The notes: generated by a model from the letters alone, not told the origin. A stretch of DNA of 64,000 nt from Pseudomonas sp. W4I3 (GCF_030816195.1 NZ_JAUSXS010000001.1:698501-762500), one strand, 5' to 3'. Counted from the stretch's first letter, positions 8,751 through 19,499 are shown. Translations and numbers: made by a program.

Positions 8751-8778
8751 TGGCCCTCATTCACATCGGGTGGGCGTC

Positions 8779-9330
8779 ATGGCTGACTCCGTGCCCCTCA
8801 AGCGCCTGGTCACCCGCCTGCTGATCCTGGTGCTGGCAATGTTCGCCTTCGGCTTTGCCCTGGTGCCGATCTACGACGTGATGTGCAAGGCCTTCGGCAT
8901 CAACGGCAAGACGGGCGGGCAGTATGAGGGCGAGCAAGTTGTCGACCCGTCGCGCCAGGTAAGGGTGCAGTTTCTGTCCACCAATGCCATCGATATGGTC
9001 TGGGATTTCTATGCCAAGGCTGACGAAGTGGTGGTCAATCCGGGTGCGGTGACCGAGATGCTCTTCGTCGCTTACAACCCGACCGACAAACCGATGACTG
9101 CTCAGGCGGTGCCGAGCATTTCTCCAGCTGAAGCGGCGATGTATTTCCACAAGACCGAGTGCTTTTGCTTCACCCAGCAAGTGCTGCAGCCAGGCGAACG
9201 TATCGAAATGCCGGTGCGCTTCATCGTCGATCGCGCGATGCCCAAGGACGTGAAGCATTTGACCCTGGCGTACACGCTGTTTGATATCACCGCGCGCCAG
9301 CCGCCAGGGGCGGCCCGCAGCGGCGGCTAG
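8779..9330 (+). CDS. ctaG: Cytochrome c oxidase assembly protein CtaG/Cox11
   Basis: Copper chaperone that inserts CuB into subunit I. 183 residues: one N-terminal membrane anchor (about 10-30), then a periplasmic immunoglobulin-like domain. The copper-binding CFCF motif is at Cys128/Cys130, with a further Cys36. The ATG at 8779 is chosen by family length; the frame stays open through the REP doublet to 8662, but translation of that part is unlikely. No strong ribosome site is visible. Confidence 0.93.
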   Translation: MADSVPLKRLVTRLLILVLAMFAFGFALVPIYDVMCKAFGINGKTGGQYEGEQVVDPSRQVRVQFLSTNAIDMVWDFYAKADEVVVNPGAVTEMLFVAYNPTDKPMTAQAVPSISPAEAAMYFHKTECFCFTQQVLQPGERIEMPVRFIVDRAMPKDVKHLTLAYTLFDITARQPPGAARSGG

Positions 9331-9365
9331 CTACTGTTTGCCCGCTCAATCAGGAGAGCGAATAC

Positions 9366-10254
9366 ATGTCGACTCATGATACGTATTACGTACCAGCGCA
9401 AAGCAAATGGCCGATAATTGCCACGATTGGTCTGTTGGTCACCGTGTATGGACTGGCCGTCTGGTTCAACGACCTTAAGGCCTTGCGCCCGGAATCCCAC
9501 GGCCCTTGGATCTTTTTCGTCGGCGGCCTGTTGCTGGCCTACATGCTGTTCGGCTGGTTCGGTGCGGTGATCAAGGAAAGTCGCGCCGGTTTGTACAGTG
9601 CGCAAATGGACCGCTCGTTCCGCTGGGGCATGACCTGGTTCATCTTTTCTGAAGTGATGTTCTTCATCGCGTTCTTCGGCGCGCTGTTTTATGTGCGCAC
9701 CTGGGCGGGGCCATGGCTGGCGGGTGAGGGCCCCAAGGGCGTCGCGCACATGCTGTGGCCCAATTTCGAGTTCGCCTGGCCCTTGCTGAACAATCCGGAC
9801 CCCAAGCTGTACCCGGCGCCCAAAGGCACCATCAGCCCGTGGGGCCTGCCATTGGTGAACACCATCTTGTTGGTGAGCTCCAGCGTGACCATCACCATTG
9901 CTCACCATGCTCTGCGCAAAGGCCATCGCGGCGCGCTGAAGATCTGGCTGGCGATCACCGTGCTGCTGGGCCTGGCGTTTTCTCGGCTTCCAGGCCGAGG
10001 AGTACATCCACGCTTATAAAGAATTGGGCTTGACGCTGGGCTCGGGTGTGTACGGGGCGACGTTCTTCATGCTCACGGGGTTTCACGGCGCCCACGTGAC
10101 CATCGGCACAATCATTCTGTTTGTGATGCTGATGCGCATCGTGAAGGGGCATTTCAATGCCGAGCACCAGTTCGGTTTCGAGGCGGCCAGTTGGTATTGG
10201 CACTTCGTGGATGTGGTGTGGATCGGGCTGTTTTTCTTCGTGTATGTGCTGTGA
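9366..10254 (+). pseudogene. coxC: Cytochrome c oxidase subunit III with a one-base frameshift
   Basis: Reads as a subunit III protein from ATG 9366 (AGGAG upstream) to about residue 205 (ITVLLGLAF), then goes out of frame and stops at 10019. Removing one T from the TTTT run at 9978-9981 restores LGFQAEEYIHAYKELGLT... and continues to the natural stop at 10254, giving 295 residues, the normal length. The downstream part includes the conserved GFHGAHVTIG and WYWHFVDVVWIGLFF segments. If real, the oxidase would lack a complete subunit III; a homopolymer sequencing error is equally possible. All flanking cox genes are intact. Confidence 0.9.
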
Positions 10255-10260
10255 GCCGTT

Positions 10261-10464
10261 CTACCACGGCACATGCGAGACCAACTGGCCACTGAAAAAG
10301 CCCCAGGCGATCAGCCCCACGGTGATGGCGGCCAGTACGACACGCACGGTCAGGGCGGTGACGAGGCGGTTGGAGTGGCCCTCGTCCCTGACCAAAAAGA
10401 ATAAGCCACTGAACAGGCTCGCGACGGACGCGATCAGCATCAGGGCAATGGCGGCTTTGAGCAT
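10261..10464 (-). CDS. Twin-transmembrane protein, DUF2909-like
   Basis: 67 residues with two hydrophobic segments (about 3-23 and 43-63) and a short charged loop (RDEGHSNR). It is convergent with coxC, with only 6 bases between the stops, and lies back to back with the SURF1 gene. Homologous in position and sequence to PA0109. Function unknown; its constant placement inside the oxidase locus suggests a link to oxidase assembly. Confidence 0.8.
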   Translation of the reverse strand: MLKAAIALMLIASVASLFSGLFFLVRDEGHSNRLVTALTVRVVLAAITVGLIAWGFFSGQLVSHVPW

Positions 10465-10496
10465 GGTCAGGCTCCGGGCTTTTGGGGGAGGGGGCA

Positions 10497-11261
10497 ATGA
10501 AATCCAGTATAGCCACTGCCTGGCAGCGCTTCCGGCCCGGCATCGCGCCCACGTTGGTGGTGATGATGCTGCTGCCGTTGATGATCGGCCTGGGGTTCTG
10601 GCAACTGTCGCGCGGCCAGGAAAAGCAGCACTTGGTCGACACCTACGCAGAGCGGCGCGCCGCCGAGCCCATGGGCAGCGAGCAGCTTGAGGCGAGTGCC
10701 GATCCCACCTTTCGCCGGGTGCACCTGCGCGGCAGCTTCGATGCCGAACACAGCGTGTGGCTCGACAACCGCATGCGCGACGGCAGGGCCGGTGTCGAGT
10801 TGCTGCAACCCTTCCACGACCAGGCCAGCGGCCTGTGGTTGTTGCTCAATCGCGGTTGGCTGCCCTGGCCGGACCGCCGCACGCCGCCGGCGTTCACCAC
10901 CCCGGATCAGCCGGTGAATCTGGTTGCCTGGGTGTACGTCGCCCCCGGCGAAACCTTCCAGTTGCATGTCGACCCGGCCACCGCCCAGTGGCCACGTCTG
11001 TTGACCGCGTTGCATCCCGCCGCCCTGTGGGCGGAATTGGGCCGCAACGGGTTCGCCTACGAGCTGCGCGCCGAAGCGGGCCCCGGCACGTACGACACCA
11101 CCTGGCCTGTGGTCGCCATGGGGCCGGAAAAACACCTGGGGTATGCGGTGCAGTGGTTTGCCATGTCATTGGCGCTGCTGGCGCTTTACCTCTACCTCGG
11201 ATGGCACAACGCAAAGGAGAAGCCGCATGGGAGCCGCCATGAATCCACTCAACATGTCTGA
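10497..11261 (+). CDS. SURF1-family oxidase assembly protein
   Basis: Membrane protein that helps place heme a in subunit I. 254 residues with an N-terminal membrane segment (about 18-35), the SURF1 signature GFWQLSRGQEK, and a second segment near the C-terminus (about 215-235). The ATG at 10497 follows a GGGGGAGGGGG stretch; a TTG at 10482 is a less likely start. The 3' end overlaps the next gene by 35 bases. Confidence 0.9.
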   Translation: MKSSIATAWQRFRPGIAPTLVVMMLLPLMIGLGFWQLSRGQEKQHLVDTYAERRAAEPMGSEQLEASADPTFRRVHLRGSFDAEHSVWLDNRMRDGRAGVELLQPFHDQASGLWLLLNRGWLPWPDRRTPPAFTTPDQPVNLVAWVYVAPGETFQLHVDPATAQWPRLLTALHPAALWAELGRNGFAYELRAEAGPGTYDTTWPVVAMGPEKHLGYAVQWFAMSLALLALYLYLGWHNAKEKPHGSRHESTQHV

Positions 11262-11811
11262 GGCGCCAGACCGGCGTAAAGGCCGCTGGCAGTTGATCCT
11301 GATCCTGCTGATGGTGGTCGGCCCGATGGTGCTGGCGACCTTTATGTACAAGCTGCAGTTCTGGGTGCCAGACAGCCGCAGTTATCACGGTGAAATGATC
11401 GGTAACGGCCAGACCCGCGCCGATATCGGCGTGCAGGCCGATGAGGACCGTTGGCAATTGCTGGTCACTGCGCCCGGCGCCTGCGCCGCCGAATGCCAGC
11501 AACTGGTGTACCTGGCGCGCCAGCTGCAGATCGGCCTGGGCCGCGATGCCTCCCGTGCCAGCCACGCGCTGGCCAGTGCGCAGCCGGTCGGCGCCGACTA
11601 CGACGCGAAGCTCAAGGCCGAGTACCCGCAATTGCAGCGCTACTCACTGGACCTGTCGACCTTCAACCGCAATGCCGGCGCGCCTGGCGATGCGCACCTG
11701 TGGATCGTCGACCCCCACGGCAACCTGGTGCTGCGTTACGACGCCAAGACCAACGGCAAGGATTTGCTCAACGACCTGCGTTTGCTGCTGAAACTGTCGA
11801 ACATCGGATAA
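11227..11811 (+). CDS. Thioredoxin-like membrane protein of the oxidase cluster (PA0111-like)
   Basis: 194 residues. An N-terminal membrane anchor (about 20-42) is followed by a domain with CAAEC and a closing segment LWIVDPHGNLVLRYD, which resembles the thioredoxin/SCO fold. This suggests a redox or copper role in oxidase assembly, but the pair is CxxxC with an extra Cys next to it and I cannot assign a reaction. AAGGAG sits 7 bases before ATG 11227. It overlaps the SURF1 gene, so translation is probably coupled. Confidence 0.8.
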   Translation: MGAAMNPLNMSEAPDRRKGRWQLILILLMVVGPMVLATFMYKLQFWVPDSRSYHGEMIGNGQTRADIGVQADEDRWQLLVTAPGACAAECQQLVYLARQLQIGLGRDASRASHALASAQPVGADYDAKLKAEYPQLQRYSLDLSTFNRNAGAPGDAHLWIVDPHGNLVLRYDAKTNGKDLLNDLRLLLKLSNIG

Positions 11812-11821
11812 GGGCATCGTC

Positions 11822-12901
11822 ATGGCCAAGCCTGGATTTCGCCTCGCGTTGTTTGCCACCTTGCTGGCGCTGATCGTCGTGTTGCTCGGCGCCTACACCC
11901 GCCTGACCCATGCTGGCCTGGGGTGCCCGGACTGGCCGGGTTGCTACGGCTTTATCAGCGTGCCGCAAAGCGCTGCCCAGCTGGCCCATGCCGAGCTGCA
12001 TTTTCCGGATACCCCGGTGGAAGCCGACAAGGGCTGGGCCGAGATGACTCACCGCTATTTTGCCGGCACCCTCGCCCTGCTGATCGCGCTGTTGGCGGCG
12101 CGTGCGTGGCGCCACCGGCGTGACCCCGGCCAGCCGGTGAAATTGCCGCTGTTTGTGCTGGCGGTGGTGTGCGCTCAGGCCGCGTTTGGCATGTGGACGG
12201 TGACGCTCAAGCTTTGGCCGCAAGTCGTGACGGGGCACCTGTTGGGCGGCTTTGCCACCTTGAGCCTGCTGTTTCTGTTGACGCTGCGCCTGTCCGGCGT
12301 GCTGCCCGCCCTGGTGGTGCCCAAGCGCCTGCAGTACTGGGCAACGGCGGGGTTGGTGCTGGTGATCGGGCAGATTGCGCTGGGCGGTTGGGTCAGCTCA
12401 AACTATGCGGCGGTGGCCTGTGTCGATCTGCCGACGTGTCACGGCCAATGGTGGCCGGCAGCGGACTTTGCCAATGGCTTCCACCTGACCCAGCATATCG
12501 GACCTAATTACCTGGGCGGCCAGTTGGACAGCGATGCGCGCACGGCCATTCACCTCACCCATCGGGTGGGCGCGGTGCTGGTCACGCTTGTGCTGCTGGG
12601 CCTGGCCTGGCAATTGCGCGCCGTGGGCATGACGCGCCTGGCGGGCTTGCTGCTGATCGCCCTGGCGGCGCAAATCAGCCTGGGCCTGAGCAATGTGGCT
12701 TTCGGTTTGCCGTTGCCGGTGGCGGTGGCTCACAACGCTGGGGGCGCAGCGTTATTGTTAACCCTGGTGCTGGTCAACTACCACGCGCGCACCAGCCTGG
12801 TTCGGGTGCGCTACCTGCGGCCAATCGCCTGGCGTTTTATTCCGCGCAAGCCGGCAGCTGGCCTGATCACCCTTAAAGGAGAGATGCCATGGCGTCCTTG
12901 A
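11822..12901 (+). CDS. ctaA: Heme A synthase (CtaA/Cox15)
   Basis: Oxidises heme O to heme A for the oxidase. 359 residues, about eight membrane segments in two similar halves. Conserved histidines are seen in the [16 protein letters not shown] region, [10 protein letters not shown], and in the second half [13 protein letters not shown] and [12 protein letters not shown]. Its last 13 bases overlap cyoE. The heme O substrate is made by the CyoE product encoded next to it. Confidence 0.94.
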   Translation: MAKPGFRLALFATLLALIVVLLGAYTRLTHAGLGCPDWPGCYGFISVPQSAAQLAHAELHFPDTPVEADKGWAEMTHRYFAGTLALLIALLAARAWRHRRDPGQPVKLPLFVLAVVCAQAAFGMWTVTLKLWPQVVTGHLLGGFATLSLLFLLTLRLSGVLPALVVPKRLQYWATAGLVLVIGQIALGGWVSSNYAAVACVDLPTCHGQWWPAADFANGFHLTQHIGPNYLGGQLDSDARTAIHLTHRVGAVLVTLVLLGLAWQLRAVGMTRLAGLLLIALAAQISLGLSNVAFGLPLPVAVAHNAGGAALLLTLVLVNYHARTSLVRVRYLRPIAWRFIPRKPAAGLITLKGEMPWRP

Positions 12902-13788
12902 TCGGCGCACGCCACGGCCAGGCGATCTGGCGTGACTATCTGGAACTGACCAAGCCGAAAGTGGTGGTGCTGATGCTGATCACCTCGCTGGTGGGCATGT
13001 TTCTCGCCACTCGCGCCGGCGTGCCGTGGGTGGTGCTGGTGTTCGGCAACCTGGGCATCGCCTTGTGTGCGGGCGCGGCGGCGGCAGTCAACCATGTGGT
13101 GGATCGGCGCATCGACGCGGTGATGGCGCGCACGCACAAACGGCCGTTGGCCGAGGGGCGTGTTTCGCCGGCTGCGGCATTGGCGTTTGCGTTGGTCCTG
13201 GCGGTGGCGGGCCTGGCGCTGTTGCTGGCCTTCACCAACCCGCTGGCGGCATGGCTGACGCTCGCTTCGTTGCTTGGCTATGCGGTGATCTACACCGGTT
13301 TCCTTAAGCGCGCGACGCCGCAGAACATCGTCATCGGCGGCCTGGCCGGGGCCGCACCGCCGCTGTTGGGTTGGGTGGCCGTAACCGGGCATGTAAGCGC
13401 CGAGCCGCTGCTGCTGGTGCTGATCATCTTTGCCTGGACGCCGCCGCACTTCTGGGCGCTGGCCATCCATCGCAAGGAGGAGTACGCCAAGGCCGATATC
13501 CCGATGCTGCCGGTCACCCACGGCGAGCACTACACCAAGGTACATATTCTGCTCTACACCTTCGCCCTGCTGGCGGTGAGCCTGATGCCCTATGTCATCC
13601 ACATGAGCGGGCTGCTGTACCTGGGCTGTGCGCTGCTATTGGGCGGGCGCTTTCTGCAATGGGCCTGGGTGCTGTACCGTGGCAGCAAGCCGCACGCGGC
13701 GATCAACACCTTCAAGTACTCTATCTGGTACCTGCTGTTGCTGTTTGTCGCCCTGCTCGTAGACCACTACCTACTGTTGAACCTATGA
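12889..13788 (+). CDS. cyoE: Protoheme IX farnesyltransferase (heme O synthase)
   Basis: Adds a farnesyl group to heme B to make heme O. 299 residues, UbiA-type membrane prenyltransferase. The prenyl-diphosphate site NxxxDxxxD is visible as Asn68, Asp72 and Asp76 in [20 protein letters not shown] second acidic region is [22 protein letters not shown] precedes the ATG. Start overlaps ctaA by 13 bases; stop overlaps the SCO gene by the ATGA arrangement. Confidence 0.95.
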   Translation: MASLIGARHGQAIWRDYLELTKPKVVVLMLITSLVGMFLATRAGVPWVVLVFGNLGIALCAGAAAAVNHVVDRRIDAVMARTHKRPLAEGRVSPAAALAFALVLAVAGLALLLAFTNPLAAWLTLASLLGYAVIYTGFLKRATPQNIVIGGLAGAAPPLLGWVAVTGHVSAEPLLLVLIIFAWTPPHFWALAIHRKEEYAKADIPMLPVTHGEHYTKVHILLYTFALLAVSLMPYVIHMSGLLYLGCALLLGGRFLQWAWVLYRGSKPHAAINTFKYSIWYLLLLFVALLVDHYLLLNL

Positions 13789-14420
13789 CTCGAACTCAAA
13801 AAACTGTCTTCATCCTCGTGGCCCTGGTGGCATTGATCATGGGCCTGACCGTCAACAAGGTGCTTTCAGGCAAAGGCCAGGGCGACCCGACCGCGCTGAT
13901 CGACGCCGGCATTATCCTGTTGCCGCAAAGCCGCCAGTTGCCGGCGGTGAGCATGACCAACCAGGACGGCCAGCCAGTGTTGGTCAATGAGCTGAAGGGC
14001 AAGTGGAGCCTGCTGTTCTTCGGCTACACCTTCTGCCCGGATATCTGCCCGACCACCCTCGCCCAACTGCGCCAGATCAAGAGCGAACTGCCCAAGGACG
14101 CGGTGGACAAGCTGCAAGTGATCCTGGTCAGCGTCGACCCGAACCGCGACACCCCGACCCAGCTCAAGCAGTACCTGGGCTATTTCGATCCGCAGTTCCA
14201 GGGTTTGACCGGCGCCAACGTGCAGGACGTGCAGAAGGTCTCGAATGCCGTGAGCATCCCGTTCATTCCGGCCGATACCAGCAAGCCCAACTACACCGTC
14301 GATCACAGCGGCAACCTGGCGCTGATCGGGCCGGACGGTACGCAGCGCGGTTTCATCCGCGCGCCGTTGAACAATCAGAAGCTGGTGGCGCAGTTGCCAG
14401 GGTTGTTGCAGCGCAAATAG
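13785..14420 (+). CDS. SCO1/SenC family copper chaperone
   Basis: Delivers copper to the CuA centre of subunit II. 211 residues, one N-terminal membrane anchor (about 8-24), then a thioredoxin-like domain with the copper ligands Cys84 and Cys88 (CPDIC) and His174 (TVDHSGN). ATGA overlap with cyoE. Last gene of the cox cluster; a REP doublet followed by a T run lies 20 bases after the stop. Confidence 0.94.
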   Translation: MTRTQKTVFILVALVALIMGLTVNKVLSGKGQGDPTALIDAGIILLPQSRQLPAVSMTNQDGQPVLVNELKGKWSLLFFGYTFCPDICPTTLAQLRQIKSELPKDAVDKLQVILVSVDPNRDTPTQLKQYLGYFDPQFQGLTGANVQDVQKVSNAVSIPFIPADTSKPNYTVDHSGNLALIGPDGTQRGFIRAPLNNQKLVAQLPGLLQRK

Positions 14421-14439
14421 CGGTCACCATGAAACAAAA

Positions 14440-14529
14440 TGTGGGAGGGGGTTTGCTCCCGATAGCTGAGTGTCAGTCGATGAAGAGGTTGACTGACCTG
14501 GCGCTATCGGGGGCAAGCCCCCTCCCACA
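14440..14529. repeat. REP doublet (90 bp) between SCO gene and metQ
   Basis: Inverted pair TGTGGGAGGGGG.../...CCCCCTCCCACA with internal TCAGTC/GACTGA pairing. It sits between two convergent genes and is followed by TTTTTTT, so it may also terminate transcription from the cox side. Confidence 0.85.
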
Positions 14530-14566
14530 TTTTTTTGATCTCCAGCGTTTTGGAGACCGGGTTGGA

Positions 14567-15337
14567 TCAGAACGCCGGCTTGATCGCGCCTTTGTACTTC
14601 TCTTCGATAAATTGCTTCACTTCAGGTGTGTGCAGGGCTGCTACCAGCTTCTTCACCGCGTCCGAATCCTTGTTGTCTTCACGGGTCACCAGGATGTTCA
14701 CGTAAGGCGAGTCGCTGCCTTCGATCACCAGGGCGTCCTTGGACGGGTCCAGCTTGGCTTCCAGCGCGTAGTTGGTGTTGATCAGCGCCAGGTCGACCTG
14801 GGTCAGCACGCGCGGCAGGGTGGCAGCTTCCAGCTCACGGAACTTCAGGTGCTTGGTGTTACCGGTGATGTCCTTGATGGTCGACAGGATGTTGGTCGGG
14901 TCCTTCAGGGTAATCAGACCGTTCTTGGCCAGCAGCAGCAGGGCGCGGCCGCCGTTGGTGGCGTCGTTCGGGATCACTACGTTGGCGCCGTCTGGCAGCT
15001 CGTCCAGCTTCTTGTATTTGCTCGAATACGCGCCCAGGGGCTCCAGGTGCACGGCGCCGACGCTCACCAGGTGGGTGCCCTTGGCCTTGTTGAATTCATC
15101 CAGGTACGGTTGGTGCTGGAAGAAGTTGGCGTCCAGGCGCTTTTCAGCCACTTGGACGTTGGGCTGCACATAGTCGGTGAAGACTTTGACCTGCAGGTCC
15201 ACGCCTTCCTTGGCCAGCGCAGGTTTCACGAATTCCAGAATCTGCGCATGCGGCACTGGCGAAGCAGCGACCGTGATGGTCTCGGCGTGGGCGGAAAACG
15301 CAGCAACGGCGGCGAAAGCAACCAGTAGTTTTTTCAT
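14567..15337 (-). CDS. metQ: D/L-methionine ABC transporter substrate-binding protein
   Basis: Periplasmic (lipoprotein-like NlpA family) binding component. 256 residues; the signal sequence MKKLLVAFAAVAAFSAHA is cut before ETITVAA, and no lipobox Cys is visible, so it is probably a free periplasmic protein. Family motifs: KVFTDYVQPN, NFFQHQPYL, IPNDATNGGRALLLL. AAGGAG precedes ATG 15337. Last gene of metN-metI-metQ. Confidence 0.93.
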   Translation of the reverse strand: MKKLLVAFAAVAAFSAHAETITVAASPVPHAQILEFVKPALAKEGVDLQVKVFTDYVQPNVQVAEKRLDANFFQHQPYLDEFNKAKGTHLVSVGAVHLEPLGAYSSKYKKLDELPDGANVVIPNDATNGGRALLLLAKNGLITLKDPTNILSTIKDITGNTKHLKFRELEAATLPRVLTQVDLALINTNYALEAKLDPSKDALVIEGSDSPYVNILVTREDNKDSDAVKKLVAALHTPEVKQFIEEKYKGAIKPAF

Positions 15338-15388
15338 CCAGCAAGCTCCTTGTTCGGACATCTGCCGGCACCAGGCCGGCCATGGCCG

Positions 15389-16063
15389 TTATTTTCGAGA
15401 AAAATGCACCACCAGCCTGTCGCCGACGGTTTGCAGAATTTGCACCAGGATCAACAGCATCACCACGGTGACCACCATCACATCGGTCTGGAAGCGCTGG
15501 TAACCGAAACGGATCGCCAGGTCGCCCAGGCCACCGGCACCGACCACGCCGGCCATCGCCGTGTAGGACACCAGTGTAATCGCCGTCACGGTAATTGCCG
15601 CGAAGATGCCGGGGCGTGCTTCCGGCAGCAGGGCGTTGGTGATGATCTGGCGCGTCGTGGCGCCCATCGACTGAGTGGCCTCGATGATGCCGCGGTCCAC
15701 TTCACGCAGGGCGGTTTCCACCAGGCGCGCAAAGAATGGCGTGGCGCCGACGACCAGCGGCGGAATCGCACCGGCTACACCCAGCGAGGTGCCAGTGATC
15801 AGCACGGTGAACGGAATCATCACGATCAGCAGGATGATGAACGGCAGCGAACGCAGGATGTTCACGATCAGCGACAGCAAGGCGTACAAGCCTTTTTGCT
15901 CGAACAACTGACGTGGGCTGGTCAAGAACAGCAGCACGCCCAGGGGCAGGCCCAGCACGACCGTGAAGAACAGCGAACCGAACAGCATAATCATGGTATC
16001 GCCAGTGGCGAGCCAGATTTCGGACCAGTCGATGTTGGCGAAAAAACTCAGGAACAGGTCCAT
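15389..16063 (-). CDS. metI: D/L-methionine ABC transporter permease
   Basis: Inner-membrane channel. 224 residues, five to six hydrophobic segments, and the permease EAA-type loop around EVDRGIIEATQSMGATTRQIITNALLPEA. Its ATG overlaps the end of metN by one base, so the two are translated together. Partner of the MetN ATPase and MetQ. Confidence 0.94.
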   Translation of the reverse strand: MDLFLSFFANIDWSEIWLATGDTMIMLFGSLFFTVVLGLPLGVLLFLTSPRQLFEQKGLYALLSLIVNILRSLPFIILLIVMIPFTVLITGTSLGVAGAIPPLVVGATPFFARLVETALREVDRGIIEATQSMGATTRQIITNALLPEARPGIFAAITVTAITLVSYTAMAGVVGAGGLGDLAIRFGYQRFQTDVMVVTVVMLLILVQILQTVGDRLVVHFSRK

Positions 16064-17070
16064 CAGCGCAGCACCTCCATATGAACGTCTGCGGCGGTGA
16101 AGCGCGCAAAGGCGGCGTCCATGTCACCGCCGGTGACGGCGAGGGTCAATTGCCCGTAGGGGATGTCTTTGATGCGGTCGATACGACCGGCCAGGATGCT
16201 GTAGTCCACCCCCGTTTCACGAGCGACGGTACCCAGCAGTGGCGCGTAGGTCGCTTCACCCTGGAAGGTCAGGCGCACGATACGGCCCGGTACGTGGGCG
16301 AAGTCATCGCGCTGTTCGCCTTCATCGACCTGTTCGGCTTCCTGGACGAAGCGCTTGGTGGTTGGATGCTTGGGGTGCAGGAACACGTCGGCCACCGAGC
16401 CTTGCTCGACGATCACGCCGGCGTCCATCACGGCGACCTGGTCGCATACCCGGCGAATCACATCCATCTCGTGGGTGATCAATACGATGGTCAGCTTCAG
16501 CTCGCGGTTGATTTCGGCCAGCAGTTGCAGCACCGAGGCGGTGGTTTGCGGGTCGAGGGCGCTGGTGGCTTCGTCGCACAGCAGAATCTTGGGTTTGGTT
16601 GCCAGGGCGCGGGCGATGCCGACGCGCTGCTTCTGGCCGCCGGACAATTGCGCCGGGTACTTCCTGGCGTGGTCCGACAGGCCGACGCGGGCGAGCAGCT
16701 CGGCCACGCGCAGGTCGATTTCCTTACGTGACAATTCGCCGGCCAATGTCAGCGGCAGCGCCACGTTGTCTGCAACGGTCTTGGACGCCAGCAGGTTGAA
16801 GTGCTGGAAAATCATGCCGACCTGCTGACGGAAACGGCGCAGGCCGTGGGCATTCAGCGCGGTGACTTCTTCACCGTCGACGCTGATCTGCCCGCCGCTC
16901 GGCTCTTCAAGGCGATTGATCAGGCGCAGCAGGGTACTTTTTCCCGCACCCGAGTGGCCAATCAGGCCAAACACCTGGCCGTTCTCGACGCGCAGGTTGG
17001 TGGGGTGCAGGGCGGGAATATCCTTACCGGCGACGCGGTAGGTTTTATGGACGTTTTGAAACTCAATCAC
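16063..17070 (-). CDS. metN: D/L-methionine ABC transporter ATP-binding protein
   Basis: 335 residues. Walker [10 protein letters not shown], signature [15 protein letters not shown], Walker [15 protein letters not shown]-loop LITHEMDVI. The C-terminal part (about 260-335) fits the NIL domain that binds methionine and gives feedback inhibition in this family. First gene of the operon; the 264-base gap to katE must hold both divergent promoters, and I did not identify an S-box or Met-repressor-like site. Confidence 0.95.
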   Translation of the reverse strand: MIEFQNVHKTYRVAGKDIPALHPTNLRVENGQVFGLIGHSGAGKSTLLRLINRLEEPSGGQISVDGEEVTALNAHGLRRFRQQVGMIFQHFNLLASKTVADNVALPLTLAGELSRKEIDLRVAELLARVGLSDHARKYPAQLSGGQKQRVGIARALATKPKILLCDEATSALDPQTTASVLQLLAEINRELKLTIVLITHEMDVIRRVCDQVAVMDAGVIVEQGSVADVFLHPKHPTTKRFVQEAEQVDEGEQRDDFAHVPGRIVRLTFQGEATYAPLLGTVARETGVDYSILAGRIDRIKDIPYGQLTLAVTGGDMDAAFARFTAADVHMEVLR

Positions 17071-17334
17071 GTAGCGAACCTTGTGGGGCGCATGGAAAAG
17101 GGATCAGCGGTTAGCCGGGCGCGCATTTTAGCCTGTCCAACCAACGTTTCTTAGCATTTATTTCGTATCGGTCCAGCGATTTGGCAATAACGAGACCGAA
17201 GGTCATAAAAAAGGAACGGCTCATAACGCTGTCAGTCACTACTTAAGCAATTCGATGTCCCGGGTGCCGTGCCCGGGGCTTCATTCAAACGAGCTGGGGA
17301 CCGCCTGGCCACTTTGATTTAGGAGTTTTGACTG

Positions 17335-19476
17335 ATGAGTACCAAGAAGCCAGGCACCCCGCCGAAGAGTGAACTCGCGGGCACCGATACCCTGGACCGA
17401 GGCAACACCAACGTCAAATTGCAGGCGTTGGAAGAATTCCGTTCCGATGCGACCGGCCAGGCCCTGCGCACCAACCAGGGCGTGAAGATCTCCGACAACC
17501 AGAACACCTTGAAGGTCGGCGCCCGTGGCCCTTCGCTGCTGGAAGACTTCATCATGCGTGAAAAGATCACGCACTTTGACCATGAGCGCATCCCAGAGCG
17601 CATCGTGCATGCCCGCGGTACTGGCGCTCATGGCTATTTCCAGAGCTACGGCGACCATTCGGCGCTGACCAAGGCTGGTTTCCTACGCACTTCAGAACAT
17701 AAAACGCCGGTGTTCGCGCGTTTTTCCACGGTGCAGGGCCCGCGTGGTTCCGGTGACACCGTGCGTGATGTGCGCGGTTTTGCCGTGAAGTTTTTCACCG
17801 ACGAAGGCAACTTCGACCTGGTGGGCAACAACATGCCGGTGTTTTTCATTCAGGACGCGATCAAGTTTCCTGACTTTGTACACGCGGTAAAACCTGAACC
17901 GCATAACGAGATTCCTACCGGCGGCTCTGCACACGATACGTTCTGGGACTTTGTTTCGTTGCAGCCGGAGTCGGCGCACATGGTGATCTGGGCCATGTCT
18001 GACCGAGCGATTCCGAAAAGCCTGCGCGCAATGCAGGGTTTTGGCGTGCACACCTTCCGCCTGATCAATACCGAGGGTAAGTCGAGCTTCGTCAAGTTCC
18101 ACTGGCGGCCGAAGGTCGGCACCTGCTCCCTGGTGTGGGACGAAGCGCAAAAGCTTGCCGGTAAAGATACCGATTACCACCGTCGCGACCTGTGGGAATC
18201 GATCGAAAGCGGCGACTATCCCGAGTGGGAATTGGGCGTTCAGATCGTCGCCGAAGAGGACGAACACAAGTTTGACTTCGACCTGCTCGACCCGACCAAA
18301 ATCATTCCCGAAGAGCTGGTGCCGATCACCCCACTGGGCAAGATGGTACTCAACCGCAACCCGGACAACTTCTTCGCTGAAGTCGAGCAGGTCGCGTTCT
18401 GCCCAGGCCACATTGTGCCGGGTATCGACTTCACCAATGACCCGCTGCTGCAGGGCCGTCTGTTTTCCTACACGGATACCCAGATCAGCCGACTGGGCGG
18501 GCCGAACTTTCACGAGATCCCGATCAACCGTCCAGTGGTACCGTTCCACAACGGCCAGCGCGACGCTCAACACCGTACCGTTATCGACAAGGGGCGTGCG
18601 GCCTACGAGCCCAACTCCATTGATGGCGGCTGGCCGAAGGAAACCCCTGCTGGCCCGACCGATGGTGGCTTCGAGACGTACTACGAGCGCGTCGATGCCA
18701 ACAAAGTGCGTGAGCGCAGTGAATCGTTCGGCGACCACTTCTCCCAGGCCACGCTGTTTTTCAACAGCATGAGCCACCATGAGAAAGAGCACATCATCGC
18801 GGCCTACAGCTTTGAATTGGGCAAGGTGGAGCGGGAGTTTATCCGCGCGCGCCAGGTTAACGAGATCCTGGCTAACATCGATCTTGAACTGGCCAAGCGC
18901 GTGGCGCAGAACCTGGGCTTGCCGGCGCCGACCAAAGGCACCGTGCCTGCGCGAGAAACGTCGCTGAAGGCGTCGCCAGCACTGAGCCAGGTGAATTTGC
19001 TGTCCGGCGATATCAAGACCCGCAAAGTCGCGATTCTGGCCGCTAACGGCGTGGACGGCGCGGCGATTGATGCACTCAAGGCCGCGCTTGAGGTGGAAGG
19101 CGCGCATGCCAAGTTGCTGGGGCCGACTTCGGCGCCTGTGACTACTGCCGATGGCAAGACCCTGCCGGTGGATGCGTCGATGGAAGGCATGCCGTCCATT
19201 GCGTTTGACGCGGTGTTTATCCCGGGCGGCAAGGACTCGGTGAAGGCGCTGAGCGGCGACGGCGTGGCGTTGCATTACGTGCTGGAAGCGTACAAGCACC
19301 TGAAGGCGATTGCGGTTGCCAGTGACGTGAAGCCTTTGTTGGATTTGCTGAAGCTGGAGGCGGATGCGGGGTTGATCGTGGGCGCGGATGCCAAGGCGTT
19401 CAAGGCGTTCTTTGCGGCGATTGCCCAGCATCGGGTTTGGGATCGGGAGCCTAAGGCCAAGGCGATTCCAGCTTAA
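17335..19476 (+). CDS. katE: Monofunctional heme catalase, HPII type
   Basis: Breaks down hydrogen peroxide. 713 residues, the large-subunit class. The distal His92 ([12 protein letters not shown]), Asn165/166 (VGNNMPVF) and the proximal heme ligand Tyr379 (RLFSYTDTQ) are present. The C-terminal 150 residues form a class I glutamine amidotransferase-like domain ([12 protein letters not shown]) typical of HPII. TAGGAG precedes the ATG. The leader contains the inverted repeat CCCGGG/CCCGGG (17259-17277). It lies between metN and the znu region, whereas I recall katE elsewhere in P. aeruginosa PAO1, so it is probably a rearranged location. Confidence 0.95.
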   Translation: MSTKKPGTPPKSELAGTDTLDRGNTNVKLQALEEFRSDATGQALRTNQGVKISDNQNTLKVGARGPSLLEDFIMREKITHFDHERIPERIVHARGTGAHGYFQSYGDHSALTKAGFLRTSEHKTPVFARFSTVQGPRGSGDTVRDVRGFAVKFFTDEGNFDLVGNNMPVFFIQDAIKFPDFVHAVKPEPHNEIPTGGSAHDTFWDFVSLQPESAHMVIWAMSDRAIPKSLRAMQGFGVHTFRLINTEGKSSFVKFHWRPKVGTCSLVWDEAQKLAGKDTDYHRRDLWESIESGDYPEWELGVQIVAEEDEHKFDFDLLDPTKIIPEELVPITPLGKMVLNRNPDNFFAEVEQVAFCPGHIVPGIDFTNDPLLQGRLFSYTDTQISRLGGPNFHEIPINRPVVPFHNGQRDAQHRTVIDKGRAAYEPNSIDGGWPKETPAGPTDGGFETYYERVDANKVRERSESFGDHFSQATLFFNSMSHHEKEHIIAAYSFELGKVEREFIRARQVNEILANIDLELAKRVAQNLGLPAPTKGTVPARETSLKASPALSQVNLLSGDIKTRKVAILAANGVDGAAIDALKAALEVEGAHAKLLGPTSAPVTTADGKTLPVDASMEGMPSIAFDAVFIPGGKDSVKALSGDGVALHYVLEAYKHLKAIAVASDVKPLLDLLKLEADAGLIVGADAKAFKAFFAAIAQHRVWDREPKAKAIPA

Positions 19477-19499
19477 TTTTTTGGTTGTTTGTTAGATCG

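Noticed and set aside
8662..8778. In-frame extension of ctaG upstream through the REP doublet
   Set aside because: The frame is open from 8662 but the sequence is REP DNA, no ribosome site is present, and the protein family starts at MADSVPLKRL (8779).
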